Shown piece by piece: positions 11,606-23,331 of a stretch of DNA of 64,000 nucleotides. The position numbers were made by a program, and so were the translations under genes. Below the pieces are notes generated by a model. That model ran no database searches. It saw nothing but the letters and a program-made list of their open reading frames with translations, and was not told the origin of the DNA. Position 1 is the stretch's first letter, and every line of letters begins with the position of its first letter. The stretch is from Collybiopsis luxurians FD-317 M1 (Eukaryota; Basidiomycota; Agaricomycetes; Agaricales; Omphalotaceae), in assembly GCA_000827265.1 (NCBI GenBank), contig KN834756.1, forward strand, positions 422,746 to 486,745, in the 5' to 3' direction.

Positions 11606-12762
11606 TCACTACGGTGGTTCTGATTTTTCTCGGCCGTTATTATTACTGTAAATAGATTTAGAATGAATTTTTGATTTCGAGCGAAAAAATACTCGAAATT
11701 TGGAGCTTTTTTCGCCCGATATTGGAATCGAAAAAAAGAAGACAATTAAATCTGCATTTCGCTCGAAAAAATGTTAAATATTCCTTTCTAATTTCAATTG
11801 ATAAAAGGCATTGATTTCGGGCATAAAAGGATTAGAATTTCCTTTGTAGTTCAATTTAGATTTCGTCGGTCATTCAATTCCTTTCACGGCCGAAAAAGGA
11901 ATCCTTTTTCGATCGCAAAATGATTGTAATNNNNNNNNNNNNNNNNNNNNNNNNNNNNNNNNNNNNNNNNNNNNNNNNNNNNNNNNNNNNNNNNNNNNNN
12001 NNNNNNNNNNNNNNNNNNNNNNNNNNNNNNNNNNNNNNNNNNNNNNNNNNNNNNNNNNNNNNNNNNNNNNNNNNNNNNNNNNNNNNNNNNNNNNNNNNNN
12101 NNNNNNNNNNNNNNNNNNNNNNNNNNNNNNNNNNNNNNNNNNNNNNNNNNNNNNNNNNNNNNNNNNNNNNNNNNNNNNNNNNNNNNNNNNNNNNNNNNNN
12201 NNNNNNNNNNNNNNNNNNNNNNNNNNNNNNNNNNNNNNNNNNNNNNNNNNNNNNNNNNNNNNNNNNNNNNNNNNNNNNNNNNNNNNNNNNNNNNNNNNNN
12301 NNNNNNNNNNNNNNNNNNNNNNNNNNNNNNNNNNNNNNNNNNNNNNNNNNNNNNNNNNNNNNNNNNNNNNNNNNNNNNNNNNNNNNNNNNNNNNNNNNNN
12401 NNNNNNNNNNNNNNNNNNNNNNNNNNNNNNNNNNNNNNNNNNNNNNNNNNNNNNNNNNNNNNNNNNNNNNNNNNNNNCCGTGAAAGGAATTGAATGACCG
12501 ACGAAATCTAAATTGAACTACAAAGGAAATTCTAATCCTTTTATGCCCGAAATCAATGCCTTTTATCAATTGAAATTAGAAAGGAATATTTAACATTTTT
12601 TCGAGCGAAATGCAGATTTAATTGTCTTCTTTTTTTCGATTCCAATATCGGGCGAAAAAAGCTCCAAATTTCAAGTATTTTTTCGCTCGAAATCAAAAAT
12701 TTATTCCAAATCTATTTACGGTAATAATAACGGCCGAGAAAAATCAGAACCGCCGTAGTGAA
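11606..12762. mobile_element. TTAA-flanked element with long (at least 285 bp) terminal inverted repeats
   Basis: The left arm (11606-11892) and right arm (12478-12762) are near-perfect reverse complements starting at CACTACGG(T/C)GGTTCTGA. TTAA lies directly outside both ends (11602-11605 and 12763-12766), the target duplication used by piggyBac-type and some MITE-type elements. The middle is a 547-base gap, probably caused by the hairpin-forming arms, so any transposase would be hidden. A paralogous segment at about 43790-43830 lacks the element and has one TTAc-like site, supporting insertion after duplication. No coding sequence is visible. Confidence 0.85.
11931..12477. other. Assembly gap (547 N)
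   Basis: A run of N inside the inverted-repeat element. The reading frames that cross it are artefacts. Confidence 0.99.
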
Positions 12763-12878
12763 TTAACACTTCTCTACGCCCAGTACCCAATCCCACGTCT
12801 ACTGTAGTGACCAAAAGTCCTTCGTCATTTCCGAGCAATACTTTTTCTATATTCAGCGCATATCAGCATCGAAGAGAT

Positions 12879-13792
12879 TCAGGGAATGTCAAGTACCCTT
12901 ACCACCTCGTCTTTGCTAACACCAGGCTTCACATGATATACTCGATCACCTTCATAGTCAACAAGTTTAGCGGATACGACCTTTTTGTCCTTGATCACCA
13001 CCACAACGTTTTCGTTGTGATTGTCGCTATAATGAGGGCATCCAGTTAGCATGTATGCCCAACGGGTCTTGTAACGGGAGTCGGAGTCTTCAACGCACCT
13101 GTGGTACATATGTTTACTAACAGCCTCCTCCGCCGCCTCTTCGCATATCAAAGCAATCACCTCAAGACTTAACTGAAACTTTTCCTTCTCCGATGCCGAT
13201 TTGTACTCTGGAAGGGCCTGGATAACGTCTCCCGGCTGCCTGACCATCACGATGACCGGTTTTGCGTCTGCTCCGAGTTGTGAATCCTTCAACTGTCCCG
13301 ACGCGATGAGCTGCTTATTCAGGGCAAGAGCCTTGACTTCGCCTTGGTTTTGTTTCCGGTTGCCTTTGAGGACTTTGACGAGGATTTGGTTGCCGGCGTG
13401 GCCTTTGTAGGTTCCGGAAACGGAGTAGATCCCGGCGTTGCTTACACCGAGACTGCTGATCTTTTTGTCGAGTTTGAGACCAGTGAGTACAGGTTCTGGA
13501 GAAGGAGTAAGATTGGCAGGGGAACTTGAGGGTAAGAGTTGAGAGAACTTCTCACCGAAAACTTTTTGCTCCTCCGCCGTAAGCTTAGCGTCGAACGAAT
13601 CCAACGTCCAAGCAACCTAAGTATTCGAGTTTGAAAACCCTGCATTAGTGTATATGTACGGACGGATGATATGAAGCTGTCGACACTTGCCCCTGTTATA
13701 CCTCGCTGTTGGACATCAACCGGCGTGGCGTTGACAAAGACTACCGCCAGGCCAACGGCAAAGAGAAGGATCTGTTTCTTGAGAGCAAACAT
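12879..13792 (-). CDS. Secreted protein with protein-kinase-like motifs, unknown function
   Basis: Two exons (13792-13664 and 13616-12879) give 288 residues. The N-terminus is a clear signal peptide (MFALKKQILLFAVGLAVVFV, cleavage near VNA-TP). The body shows an order reminiscent of the kinase-like fold: a Lys in a beta-strand-like ILVKVLKG, a helix with Glu (QGEVKALA), a hinge-like VIVMVRQPGD, then HYSDNHNENVVV resembling a catalytic loop, and AKLVDYEGD at the place of the metal-binding Asp. These matches are my reading, not a proven homology. The first intron has an unusual GTCCGT donor, chosen because it keeps frame, so the extreme N-terminal join is uncertain. A second GT at 12895 could splice to an extra 3' exon near 12820. 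A copy of its flanks without the gene body lies at 43640-43800. Confidence 0.65.
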
Positions 13793-13959
13793 GAAGAGAA
13801 TGTATTCGTGGCAAATCCGACCAGCGGTGAGAAGGCAGGGAGCGAAGAGGACAGTGGATGGCGTGTGTTTTTTCTGTTTGACCAGCAGACAGTCCTATCC
13901 GAAAAAAGAGAGAAGTGAGTGACCTGGACGATACCAGAGAGAACCCTCTTAAATAATTC

Positions 13960-15158
13960 AAATCGCATAGCATACAGGTTTAGTACCTTTTCGCCGCTCG
14001 GTCGCCAAATGCGCTGTCGCTGCCCGACTGAGCGATCGGTGCCCTAGAGCAGATGCAGTGCGTTACGCCATGTGGCATGAGCTTGAAAGGGCTCGGACAA
14101 TCCGTATATCCAAGTCCGTGTACTTACCGCCAAGCGAACGGGTTTCTGGAGAAAGAGTCAATTCAACGTACAAGCCTACGTTAAACTAAACCAGAAATCA
14201 GAACGAACCAACGCACACCCAGGCAGTCAGATCTAAGGAGGAGCTTGTATATTACACACACTCTCGATGTTCAATCTTAAGTCCCTCTCCGGTTATGTTG
14301 ACTTTCCTTCGGTTCTCGTTCTCTGTAAAGGCGGTGCACATAGTTCGTTTCATTGTTTGAAAATTCGATGATGGGAAGCGAGCGAGAGTGAATTGAAAAA
14401 GAAGGAAGAGAGAGTCCATAGGCAAGAACAAGTGCGCAGTGAATAATGGAAAGCAGAAAGAACAGGTGCTGGGATTCCGTGGACAATTGCGAGTCACTGT
14501 CTCCCACTTGTGAGTCGGAGCAAGGACGAGAGTGCGGAAGTGGTCCTTAGATCTCTATTTGTCTGACAACGGTCGTTGCCAAGGAAACTACTCATTCTAA
14601 ACTCCTGCTAAAACGGAAAACCCATAGTACAAGGATTTGCGGAAATATAAATCACGAATGGATATACATGTAGTCGGCCCGTAGGAGAGGTTGTCTAAAC
14701 AGAGACCAAGCCGTACCGTGCTTTCTCAGTACGCCCCTCCGTATTCTGGAGTACTTCGATATGAACGATGGATTGCTGATGATACGGCGGTCCACTTTTA
14801 GGCTAGAATTCCACATCTCTGGAAAGTAAGGACGGCAGGAAGGATGATTCTTTCACCAACTGTATCTTTGGTGAAGACCAAGATGTTGCCGCCGCCAGCA
14901 CATTTCGAGCATCGCTAAGGGTGAAAAACAATTCAAATTCAATCGACTACATCACCGGAAAAGAACCGACTCTGGATGCACACGAATAACAGTCTCTGAA
15001 CCATTTTCAGCTACCCACAGAACATCTAGATTGATTGACCCCCCAGTGACCCCGAATGATTCCAAAAGGGCCTGGTGTAGATTGTGTCGTATACTGAGCT
15101 CTTCCGGGACATAGGGTTGCAGCGAAAGGCGAAGGTAGTGGTGGTCTGAAGTCAACAT
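13960..15158. repeat. Duplicated block, copy A
   Basis: This segment, promoter side of the secreted gene through the Pop8-like relic, recurs inverted at about 42795-43720 and in part (14250-15160) in the same orientation at about 33640-34600. Shared landmarks are the CACCAACTGTATCTTTGGTG core, a GGGAAGCGAGCGAG run and a TGAATAA..GAAGCAGA run. Divergence is substantial (roughly a fifth of positions by eye), so the duplication is old. Confidence 0.75.
14811..15158 (-). pseudogene. Pop8-like (RNase P/MRP subunit) gene copy, probably decayed
   Basis: An open exon of 68 codons starts at 15158 (MLTSDHHYLRLSLQPYVPEE) and continues to LDVLWVAENGSETVIRV, the pattern of the fungal Pop8 domain of RNase P/MRP. 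A second segment (14910-14811) encodes ARNVLAAATSWSSPK and a stop, as expected for the end of that domain. The two parts do not join in phase with a canonical intron (the only donor leaves phase 0, the second part needs two carried bases). Two more copies at about 34225-34590 and 42795-42915 are plainly broken. Whether any copy works is uncertain. The family call rests on motif recognition only. Confidence 0.55.
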
Positions 15159-15179
15159 GCCGGCCGGTAATTTTCGTGG

Positions 15180-15330
15180 TCTCTCCTCCGAACCATCACT
15201 TCGAACTTAGCTTATGGTATTTATTCATCACCACGGGATCATGATTTACGCTGGGTACGTATATTGGGAAGTTTTGTCTTGATACGATATTGGGGCAGAG
15301 AAGCGGAGGGTCAACTAGGTAAGATTTTTT
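15180..15330 (+). pseudogene. Relic of the DHHC gene first exon
   Basis: This stretch parallels 34670-34970 around exon 1 of the DHHC gene (shared CTCCTCCGAACCATCAC, GGGATCATGATTTACGCTGG and AGAAGCGGAGGGTC) but lacks about 150 internal bases and has no open frame. It lies next to the Pop8-like copy, just as the intact DHHC gene lies next to copy B. Confidence 0.7.
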
Positions 15331-15386
15331 TTCAGTTGTCGTCGTACATCCTAACGTCCATCTCCCCCACTACCTATCTCTCCTAT

Positions 15387-17035
15387 GGCTCCCACCGTCG
15401 AATTCCTAATTTGAAATATCTTCCACCCGCGGAGAAGCTCGCTACGCCCGGAATGGGTGCTAGAAACAACGCGACCAATAACCTAAGTCGTGTGTTCACG
15501 ACCTCTCCCCAGCGCGACTCTGATGCTGTGTCGATATGTTCCGCAGACCCATTGCTGTCTGACGTTGGAAATATAAAAAATTAATACTCCGAACCTGGGT
15601 ATTCTTCCAAATTACCATGCTGATTTCCGCCATACCTGCGTCTGGTCTTCTGAATCCGCGTTCCGGCAACAGATGCAGCTCAATCTGCCCGTTCATATGC
15701 CCACGAGCGTCTCTACCAAGTCTGGAGGAAAAAAAATCAAGTGATGGATATTCGATGGCTTACATCCTTTTGCGTACAGGGCCGACATCGGGTAGTTCAA
15801 CTTCTACAACTCGATTCTCGCCTCTCCCCGCAATTCCGACGCCAGTCCCTTGGTTCTTCTGCTGGGAAAAGCACCAGTTCGAGTGCAACGCTGCTAATAC
15901 TACAGACTGCTAAAGGTGGATTTTCTGGATGAAGAGGGTGAGAGCGATGAGGATAATTTGGCTACTGCGTTCAAGACTACACCTATGGGCAAATATTTAC
16001 CGGCTGCGAGTGGTTGTGGGTGATTTATGTAGACAGTGCGCAGGAATTGATAGATTCTAATGCAGACTATCGATGTGGGCTGAAAAGAAAAATCCTTATT
16101 CGAAGTCAATTGTGGATTTCGGAAAATCGTACAATTGACATATGTTGCCTTTCATCTTTCGTTACCTCTGGGTCCTTCCTGAAGCCAAATCTTTTGTCCG
16201 ACAGTTCTCAATTCCCATTAATGGAATCGTATCCCTCAATGAAAGATGACCGCTTTCGTTATTCCTAACGCGATCCTCATCGTCACACATCAAGCCAAGT
16301 GCGATTTGGCGTCTTTCCTCTCCCGAGACACGACGGACGGTGTGATTTATAATTATTTGGAGACCCCGCCTGAGACGTGTACGCTGTCGCCAGCGTCTGA
16401 TAATGTGTCTATTGCCTCTGGTTCATGAGAAGGCTACGGAGGGGGTTGGCTTCGCATGTACTGGAGGGAACAATCATTGACGGTGCTGGTGCTGCCGGTA
16501 CGAATGATAATGCCCTGTTTCCCGTTAGAGGTGCAGAACAAGGTCTCATCGCAAATGCAGTACGGAAGGAAGGCATTATTCAGAAACGGCGATGAATTTC
16601 GTTATGTTTAGGACTACGAGAAGATTGACACTTTCAAGTTCGCAAACGGGCTATTCGCAAGGATTTTTCGGTGACGAATCAAAAGTCGACTAGTGGGCGT
16701 TGTTATCTTGGTTTGGTCGGGATGGGATGGATGTTGACTGAGTGATTGCTTTTTGACTCTTTTTCAGCGCAAATGGCGGAGTGGTCACCGGGGACAGATA
16801 CACACCTCTCTCGAACCATGTCCTATGTTAAACTTCTCCGCTCCGTAAGGCCAAACAAACCAGAAGCGACGGGCGAGACGAAGTCGAATATCTCAGCTTT
16901 TCACCTACCTGCCAAAATGCCCACTTGAGCACCATCACCATGACCCGACCACCCGGCGCCTCCTTTGGCGTCAGGCTGCGGACGTGTAGCACACGTACGC
17001 GAGCGGGATCAGCAGTCGCGTTGCGCTGATGATGT
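15387..17035 (+). pseudogene. LAM/GRAM-VASt gene copy, 5' and middle part
   Basis: In several frames the plus strand carries broken versions of the 2157-5952 protein in order: NNATN..SPQRDSDAVSI (15460-15530), GRAM parts at 16060-16120, MTAFVIPNAILIVTHQAKCD through LSPASDNVSIASGS (16246-16428), MAEWSPGTDTHLSRTMSYVK (16773-16832), and DNA matching the VASt exon to about 17035. Stops, frameshifts and deletions are frequent. The match ends abruptly at the base corresponding to the start of the other fragment at 33290. Confidence 0.85.
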
Positions 17036-18274
17036 GTACCGTTGTGTGATCGATATCAGGGAATGTACCAAATCTGAAAATGTACTCATCAACCACATCC
17101 TTGTTGGATAAAAAATATAACTCACTGGAATCTCGCCGAAAACACCTTGGAAATAATTCAGACAAATTGACTGAGTGAATGTTTAAAACGGTCTTCGTCT
17201 CAGGCTGGAGCATAGTCATCCCTGCTGGGAAGGAGTCAAATGTGGCAGCGGCGGAGAACTTGTGGGAAAGTCAAAAAGCCGATCAAGCCGGTCAATGTAT
17301 TTCATGATGCAGTGGACCAAAAAAGCCGGACCGGACGCAGGGCATAAATTACAATAAGTTGTTGAACTTACAAAAGGCTTATTGTGAACATACGCTAAAT
17401 ATGAGAGAAATGGCCTTTTAAGGAAGGTATCTAATCACTAGTGTATGTTCACGGTAAGCTTTTTGCAAATACATGAAATTACTGTAACATGGGCTCTGTG
17501 CGACTTTTCCTTGACGTAATTAACGATTTATAGGCTGTTAATGGGCAGTTGACAGAGAAGCACGTTCAATGCATTAATGAATTATTTCACATGGTGCTGG
17601 ATATCAGTGCTGTTGACGTTCAAGCAACAGTTTTTGTCCGAAAATTGCCTTCATACAGGTAATTCGGCAAGTTCAAAGTTGTTTCATGGCTCTTGTCCCG
17701 CAACTTTCTCATACCTATCTTTCTATGCACCTAAATTCGCAAGCTAGGAGTGTCAGATCATGGGATGCAGATTCTCACACAAACGCATGGCTGCCGTGAT
17801 ACAATACCATTGATATGAAAATGTGCTGTCAACGAGTCGGCAGTATATAAATGATGCCCACCTTGCGAAAAACTTTGAGAGTGCATACTACTCATATCAT
17901 GCATCGAAAACGTGGGAGTGAAAGCTGGGAAATCTTTCCCCAGAAAAAAGCCAAAAGTTACAATGTTATTCCCCCCCAAACTCATCCTGCAGTTTCTAAT
18001 ATTGGTTTGCCGGTATATAATTGCAGAGTTTGACACAACTTAACACTAGTTATCTAGGTTCCGGCTCATTACCTCGCAATTACAATCAAATCACTGAGGA
18101 AAATAGGTGTGTCAATTGAAAAGAGAGTCTAAATGCATGCCTAACTTGATTAGGAGTTTTGCGGTTAATATTCAACCTGCCAGTACTAGGTATATTTCAC
18201 CCGGCATCTCAAATGAGGAACAATTTACCAATACTACTCTTTGGAGCTTCTTCCCATATGCATCAGATTTTACC
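17036..18274. other. AT-rich flank of the NACHT-WD40 pseudogene; no supported gene
   Basis: Begins at the LAM-copy breakpoint and becomes AT-rich. It holds one small inverted repeat (listed) and scattered short open frames without recognisable domains. The last part is the presumed promoter of the NACHT gene. Confidence 0.5.
17369..17470. repeat. Short imperfect inverted repeat (MITE-like)
   Basis: About 30-base arms, TTACAAAAGGCTTATTGTGA.. on the left and its imperfect reverse complement ending near 17470 (about 24 of 30 matching), flank a 40-base centre. The ends and any target duplication are not clear. Confidence 0.45.
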
Positions 18275-21200
18275 ATGGACCGACCTACTTTTATTGCAGG
18301 AGATCTGAATATTAGTTGTAAGCAAATGTCCAAAACTACCATAACTTGGATTAAATTACTGAATTGAAACTTAGCTTCTGACCGGGAGATCCTTGCAAAG
18401 ATGTTTTACTCACCACAGGCATTTTTTGATACAGATATAGGTGTTCAGCATGCCCGCAAGTTCTGTATTTCGGGAACCAGAGTTCAAATTCTGGTAGATC
18501 TTGAAGCTTGGGCAACTACATCCAGTTCATCTAGTGCCACAGGATACTGGATATCTGGAATGGCTGGGACAGGCAAAAGCACAATTGCAATGTCCATATG
18601 TCAGAAGCTAAGACAAAAAAGGGTCCTAGCTGGATCTTTCTTCTGTTCCCGGCAAATTCCAGAATGCAGAGATTACCGGGCAATTATCCCCACTCTATCT
18701 TATCAACTTGCCAAATTCTCTCAAGGATTCGCTGTGGCACTTAAAGATGCTTTGACCAGAGACTTCAATCTTGCAAGGGCAACTCCAACTGAGCAAATAA
18801 AGCACCTTTTAATAGAACCTTGGAAAACAGTTTCAGATGTTTTCTGGAAAATATAATGTGTTCCAGTCTTTGTTATTGATGCATTGGATGAGTGCAGGGA
18901 TGTTTCAATTGTGCTGGAGTCTCTTGTCAATGCCATTCAGAGCAATCACCTCAAGGGCCTGAAGTTTCTCTTTACGAGCCGCCCAGATCAGGAAATTAAT
19001 GAAAGGATGCATAGAATGGTCTCGAATTTGCAACCAGTTTCCAAAATAAAAGAGTTTATTCTCCGCCAAGTGGAGGAAAGCTTTGTAAAAAGAGATATAG
19101 AGATTTATATCACAGAAGAGCTGAGGGATATATGTCCTACAAAACAGCAAATAGAGTCTCTAACCAATTTATCTGGAAAGCTGTTTATTTATGCTGCCAC
19201 AGTGGTAAAATTTGTACAAGGTGGAAGGGGTAAAACAAGAAAGAAAGAAAGACTTGCAGAGTCATTAGTACATAGTAGCAATGCTGAGGATCTGCAGACG
19301 CTTTATGCTAGTATTTTGGAGAGTGCAATCTTCCAGGAGCACCCACGGAACAGTGAGATAAAGGAGGATTGGAAAATCATTCATACTTTTATTTCATTGG
19401 CAATGCCATTATCATGCAATGCAATTACTGAATTAATGGACTTGGAAGTAGACATTGTTCAAGGTCTCATTGAGAGACTCCAGGCAGTGTTCTACATCTC
19501 AGAGGAGAATAATGCTGTTTTCACTTTGCATGCTTCATTTCCTGAGTTTATTGCTAGATATGCCAGCTTACCTGAGCTGGCTTATAATGCAAGCACTCAA
19601 CATTACTATTTAAGCATGTTGTGTTTTCAACACCTAGACAAGCTGTCCTTTAACTGCTGTGACCATCCATCTTCATTCATCCCCGATGCAAAGGTAGATG
19701 GTTTCAGGGAGAGGGTTACTAAAACAATCGGAGAAACTCTGCAATATTCTTGCAAGTTTTGGAGTTTTCATTGTATTCGATGTGAGTGCAATGAGAATAT
19801 GGTTCCAGTGCTGAAGCAATTTCTGGAAGAGAAAGGTGTATACTGGATTGAAGTAATGAGTATGTTGGACCAATTGTATAAGTGTGGAGAAGCAGTGCAA
19901 CAGGCAATTAATGTAAGTATCAAGCAGATTGCACATTTAAGAATTGTAATGATACCAAATATGCAGGCATTCATGCAAATTCAAATGATGAGCTTAATTA
20001 CATCAATGCTTCAAAATTTGAGAGATTTGCTTACAAGTTTTGGAAGCAGTGGGGTGCAGGGCATGACTCCTCATCTGTATCTTAGTGTTTTGCCATTCTG
20101 GGACAATAAATTTAAATACAAACCAAATGCACCAAATGCTATCAAAATCCATAAAAGATCAGCAGCTGTGCGGACTACTGCAATAGCGACGTTTGAAACG
20201 CAGTCAATGATTTGCAGCATTGCAATTTCTCCTGATGGAGCACAAATTGTTTCAGGTTCTGATGATGGAACAGTGAGAGTCTGGGATGCCACTACCGGAG
20301 CCTCTTTGGCATTTTCTCAAAACTGCCATAAGGATTGGGTTACCTCAGTAGCATTCTTATCTGATGGAATTAGAATTGTATCAGGCTCGCTTGATAAGAC
20401 ACTGAGGATATGGGATGTTAGAACAGGTACACAATTGGGTGACTCCCTTCAAGGTCATGAAGATTGGGTAACTTCAGTGGCAGCTTCTCTCAATGGACTC
20501 AAGATTGTGTCAGGCTCTGGTGATAACACAGTAAGGATATGGAATGCCACTACAAATATCCAGTTAGGTCATCCACTACAAGGACATGAAGATCCTGTCA
20601 CTTCTGTTGCATTTTCACCAGATGGGACAAAAGTTGTTTCAGGCTCTGAAGATAGAACAGTAAGAATCTGGGATGCTGATGAAGGTAGTCAGTTAGGACA
20701 TATTTTGCAGGGCCATGATTTGTCAATAACCTCAGTGGCATTTTCACCTGATGGAACTAAAATTGTTTCTGGTTCTCATGATACAACTGTGAGAATCTGG
20801 GATGCCACTGCAGGAGCACAGCTAGGTGATTTCCTACAGGTACATGAAGCACTAGTTACTTCAGTGGCATTTTCTCCAGATGGAACCAGAGTTGTTTCAG
20901 GATCCGAAGATAGGACAGTGAAAATTTGGGATGTTGCTACAGGTACCCAGCTGGGGGATTCTCTCCAGGGCCATGAAGACTCAGTGACTTCAGTAGCTTT
21001 CTCTCCTGATGGTATGAGACTTGTGTCTGGCTCTGTTGATAGAACCAGTAAAAATCTGGGATGCTGCCTCTTGCTCAAATTTCAGTGACTCTCTTCAAGG
21101 GCATGAGGATTGGATAACATCAGTGGCATTTTCCCCTGATGGAAATAAGATTATTTCAGGCTCTCGTGATAAAACAGTGAAAATCTGGGATGCCAGTACA

Positions 21201-22429
21201 GGTGCACAAGTGGGTGATTCTCTGGAAGGTTTTGAAGATCTGATCACTTCAGTTGCATTTTCTCCTGATGGTACTAAAATTGTCGCCGGTTCACTAGATC
21301 AAACAATACGAATTTGGGAGACTGCAACAGGTGCACAGTTGGGAGTGCCTCTACAGGGCCATGAACACTTTGTGTCATCAGTGGCATTTTCCCCTGATGG
21401 AAATAAAATTGTATCAGGCTCCTATGATAGGACAGTAAGGGTCTGGGATGCCACTACGGGAGTACAACTGGGTGAGCCTCTCCTGGGGCATGAAGGCTTG
21501 GTGACTTCAGTGGCTTTCTCACCTAACAAAACTATAGGTGTCTCAGGATCCAATGATAGAACAGTAAGAGTCTGGGATATCACCACAGGGGTACAATTGG
21601 GTGATCCTCTACAAGGACATGAAAATTGGGTCACCTCAGTAACATTTTCTCCCGATGGTTCTAAAATAGTATCTGCTTCCTATGACAAAACAGTGAGAGT
21701 TTGGGATGCCACTACAGGTACACAGCTGGGTAATTCTCTTGAGGGCCATGAACATTTTGTAACCTCGGTGGCCTTCTCTCCTGATGGAGCCCAAATTGTA
21801 TCAGGCTCTCGAGATAGAACAGTGAGAATCTGGAATGCTGTGACTGGAGTGCAGCTGGGTAATTCTCTATATGGTCATGAAGATTGGGTAACTTCGGTGG
21901 CATTTTCGCCCGAAGGAAACAGAATTATTTCTGGTTCTAATGATAGAACCCTGAGAATATGGGATGCCACGATAGGAGCACATTTGGACTATTCTTTATC
22001 CGACCACTAAAATTTGGTGCTTCCATTACGGTCATCCTCGGATGGTCTCAAATTTGTGGCTCCCTCTGATTATGGTCTTACTGAAACTCGAGTATTTGAA
22101 ACCTCCCTCAAGAAGGATTTTAATTTACCCAGTAGTGAACAAAACATAACTTTGCAGGGTAAACTACCTGTTTTCAAGAATGCTAACATAACTTTTGATT
22201 TGAGATCATATATTTTTTTTATCTAGACTGCGATCATTGGACTTTGACTGTTGATGGATGGGTCAAGTTCCAAAACATTCCCTCTCCCATTGCCTGGATA
22301 CCTGCTCCTTATCGACACTATTTATGGACCCCTCGAACCATTTGCATCATTTCACGGAATGGATTCAATAAACTCTCATTCTGCGCCTGTGTATATGGAA
22401 CAAACTGGTCTAATTGTATTGGTGGTTAG
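18275..22429 (+). pseudogene. NACHT-WD40 NLR-type gene with 14 WD repeats, broken by stops and a frameshift
   Basis: Exon 1 (18275-18317) splices in phase to 18375. The NACHT P-loop is GMAGTGKSTIA and the Walker B-like box is FVIDALDEC. 14 WD40 units of 43 residues follow (about 20200-22005), enough for two seven-bladed propellers. A C-terminal piece (22225-22429, TLTVDGWVKF..LWTPRTICIISRNG) matches the usual end of agaric NLRs. Lesions: in-frame TAA at 18854-18856 between NACHT strands, one extra base near 21046 in WD unit 7 (frame resumes as VKIWDAA), and TAA at 22008. A 54-base GTAAGT..CAG segment at 19912-19965 is probably an intron, though it stays open. The WD units are highly alike. 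Such proteins are thought to act in non-self recognition and programmed cell death. With three lesions I call it a pseudogene, though assembly errors could explain single ones. Confidence 0.85.
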
Positions 22430-22711
22430 GTAGAATTTTTACAACAGAATTGATCAACTATTGAGTGAGCTGAAAAAAACACTGGTTCGGGCACATCTAT
22501 CGCCGGGTCAAATGTCTTTCAGCACTGGATTCAAATTGGCCGAAAACTTCCTACTTTCTGCCTGATTTCATTCGGACTCGTAATGATCACAAGCTCAATT
22601 CACTTCACTCCACTACCTAAAGATGTTTGTTTTTCATTGGAATCGAGTTATCCCCACCGCAGAGTTTGTTCACAACGCCGTCTGCGCGTGGCGAAGGTTT
22701 TTGGAAACGGG
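22430..22711. other. Spacer between NLR pseudogene and protease relic
   Basis: Short 3' flank of the NLR pseudogene. No gene is seen. Confidence 0.4.
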
Positions 22712-23331
22712 TTCCTCAAGCAACCCGGCGTCATCATTTGATCGCACTCGATTAGACCGGGAGGAACCGGAAGGGTGTCGATTGAGCTCGCTATAGGTCC
22801 AGTACCAGGTGAAGGCTTTCCAAGAATACCCGCTCTCTTGAATCTAGTCTCTGATTTTAGCGAGGGCCTATGAGTGAAGTGGACGGCAGGTCTGATCAAT
22901 TCAACACGTTCTTGAATTGCAGCGGGGACAGAGTAATTATGACAGGCTATGTGTAGAGGTGTCAGCAGAAGTCATCCTAATTGGTTAATACTCACCAATT
23001 TGTTCTTCTCTAGATTCATGATGCTTGTAAACGTGATATTCCGTTTTTAAAAGGTCTTCCCCCTCCGCAACAGTTGTATTGACCTGGATCCATCCCTTGT
23101 TCGCAGATATTCTGATTTTCTCTTGCGAAATCCCTGCATCTTTGAGCCAAAGCCGATGCGCAAGGGGAGCAGTTTGTGCGCCCGGGGTTGGTGAGAGATA
23201 GACCGATCAAAAGGTTCCAAGGCACGTATTTCGTGTACGACGTGGTCTGAATGAATAATGGACGAAGAAGCTGCGACACCATTCTCGAATGCTACGGGTC
23301 CCAGAGCAAGGAAAGCCAGAGGGAAAAACAT
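22712..23331 (-). pseudogene. S53 tripeptidyl peptidase (sedolisin) prodomain relic
   Basis: A signal-peptide-like start at 23331 (MFFPLAFLALGPVAFENGVA) leads into a propeptide. After a frame change near 23170 the frame reads AHRLWLKDAGISQEKIRISA, then NTTVAEGEDLLKTEYHVYKH, then across an intron (GTGAGT..CATAG, 23008 to about 22949) CHNYSVPAAIQERVELIRP and LIECDQMMTPGCLR. This is the Pro-kumamolisin activation domain up to the first strand of the protease. The match stops there; the entire catalytic domain is missing. About 30 residues also appear deleted near the frame change. It is a truncated relic and not the missing half of the protease at 31133-33262, because the two overlap with different sequence (CDQMMTPGCLR versus CDQIITLSCLQ). 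Confidence 0.8.

Noticed and set aside
11874..12569. Open frames spanning the N run
   Set aside because: They exist only because N was translated as X.
18840..18880. A short intron removing the TAA at 18854
   Set aside because: The only GT..AG pair that spans it leaves an intron of about 31 nt, below the size of the other introns here.
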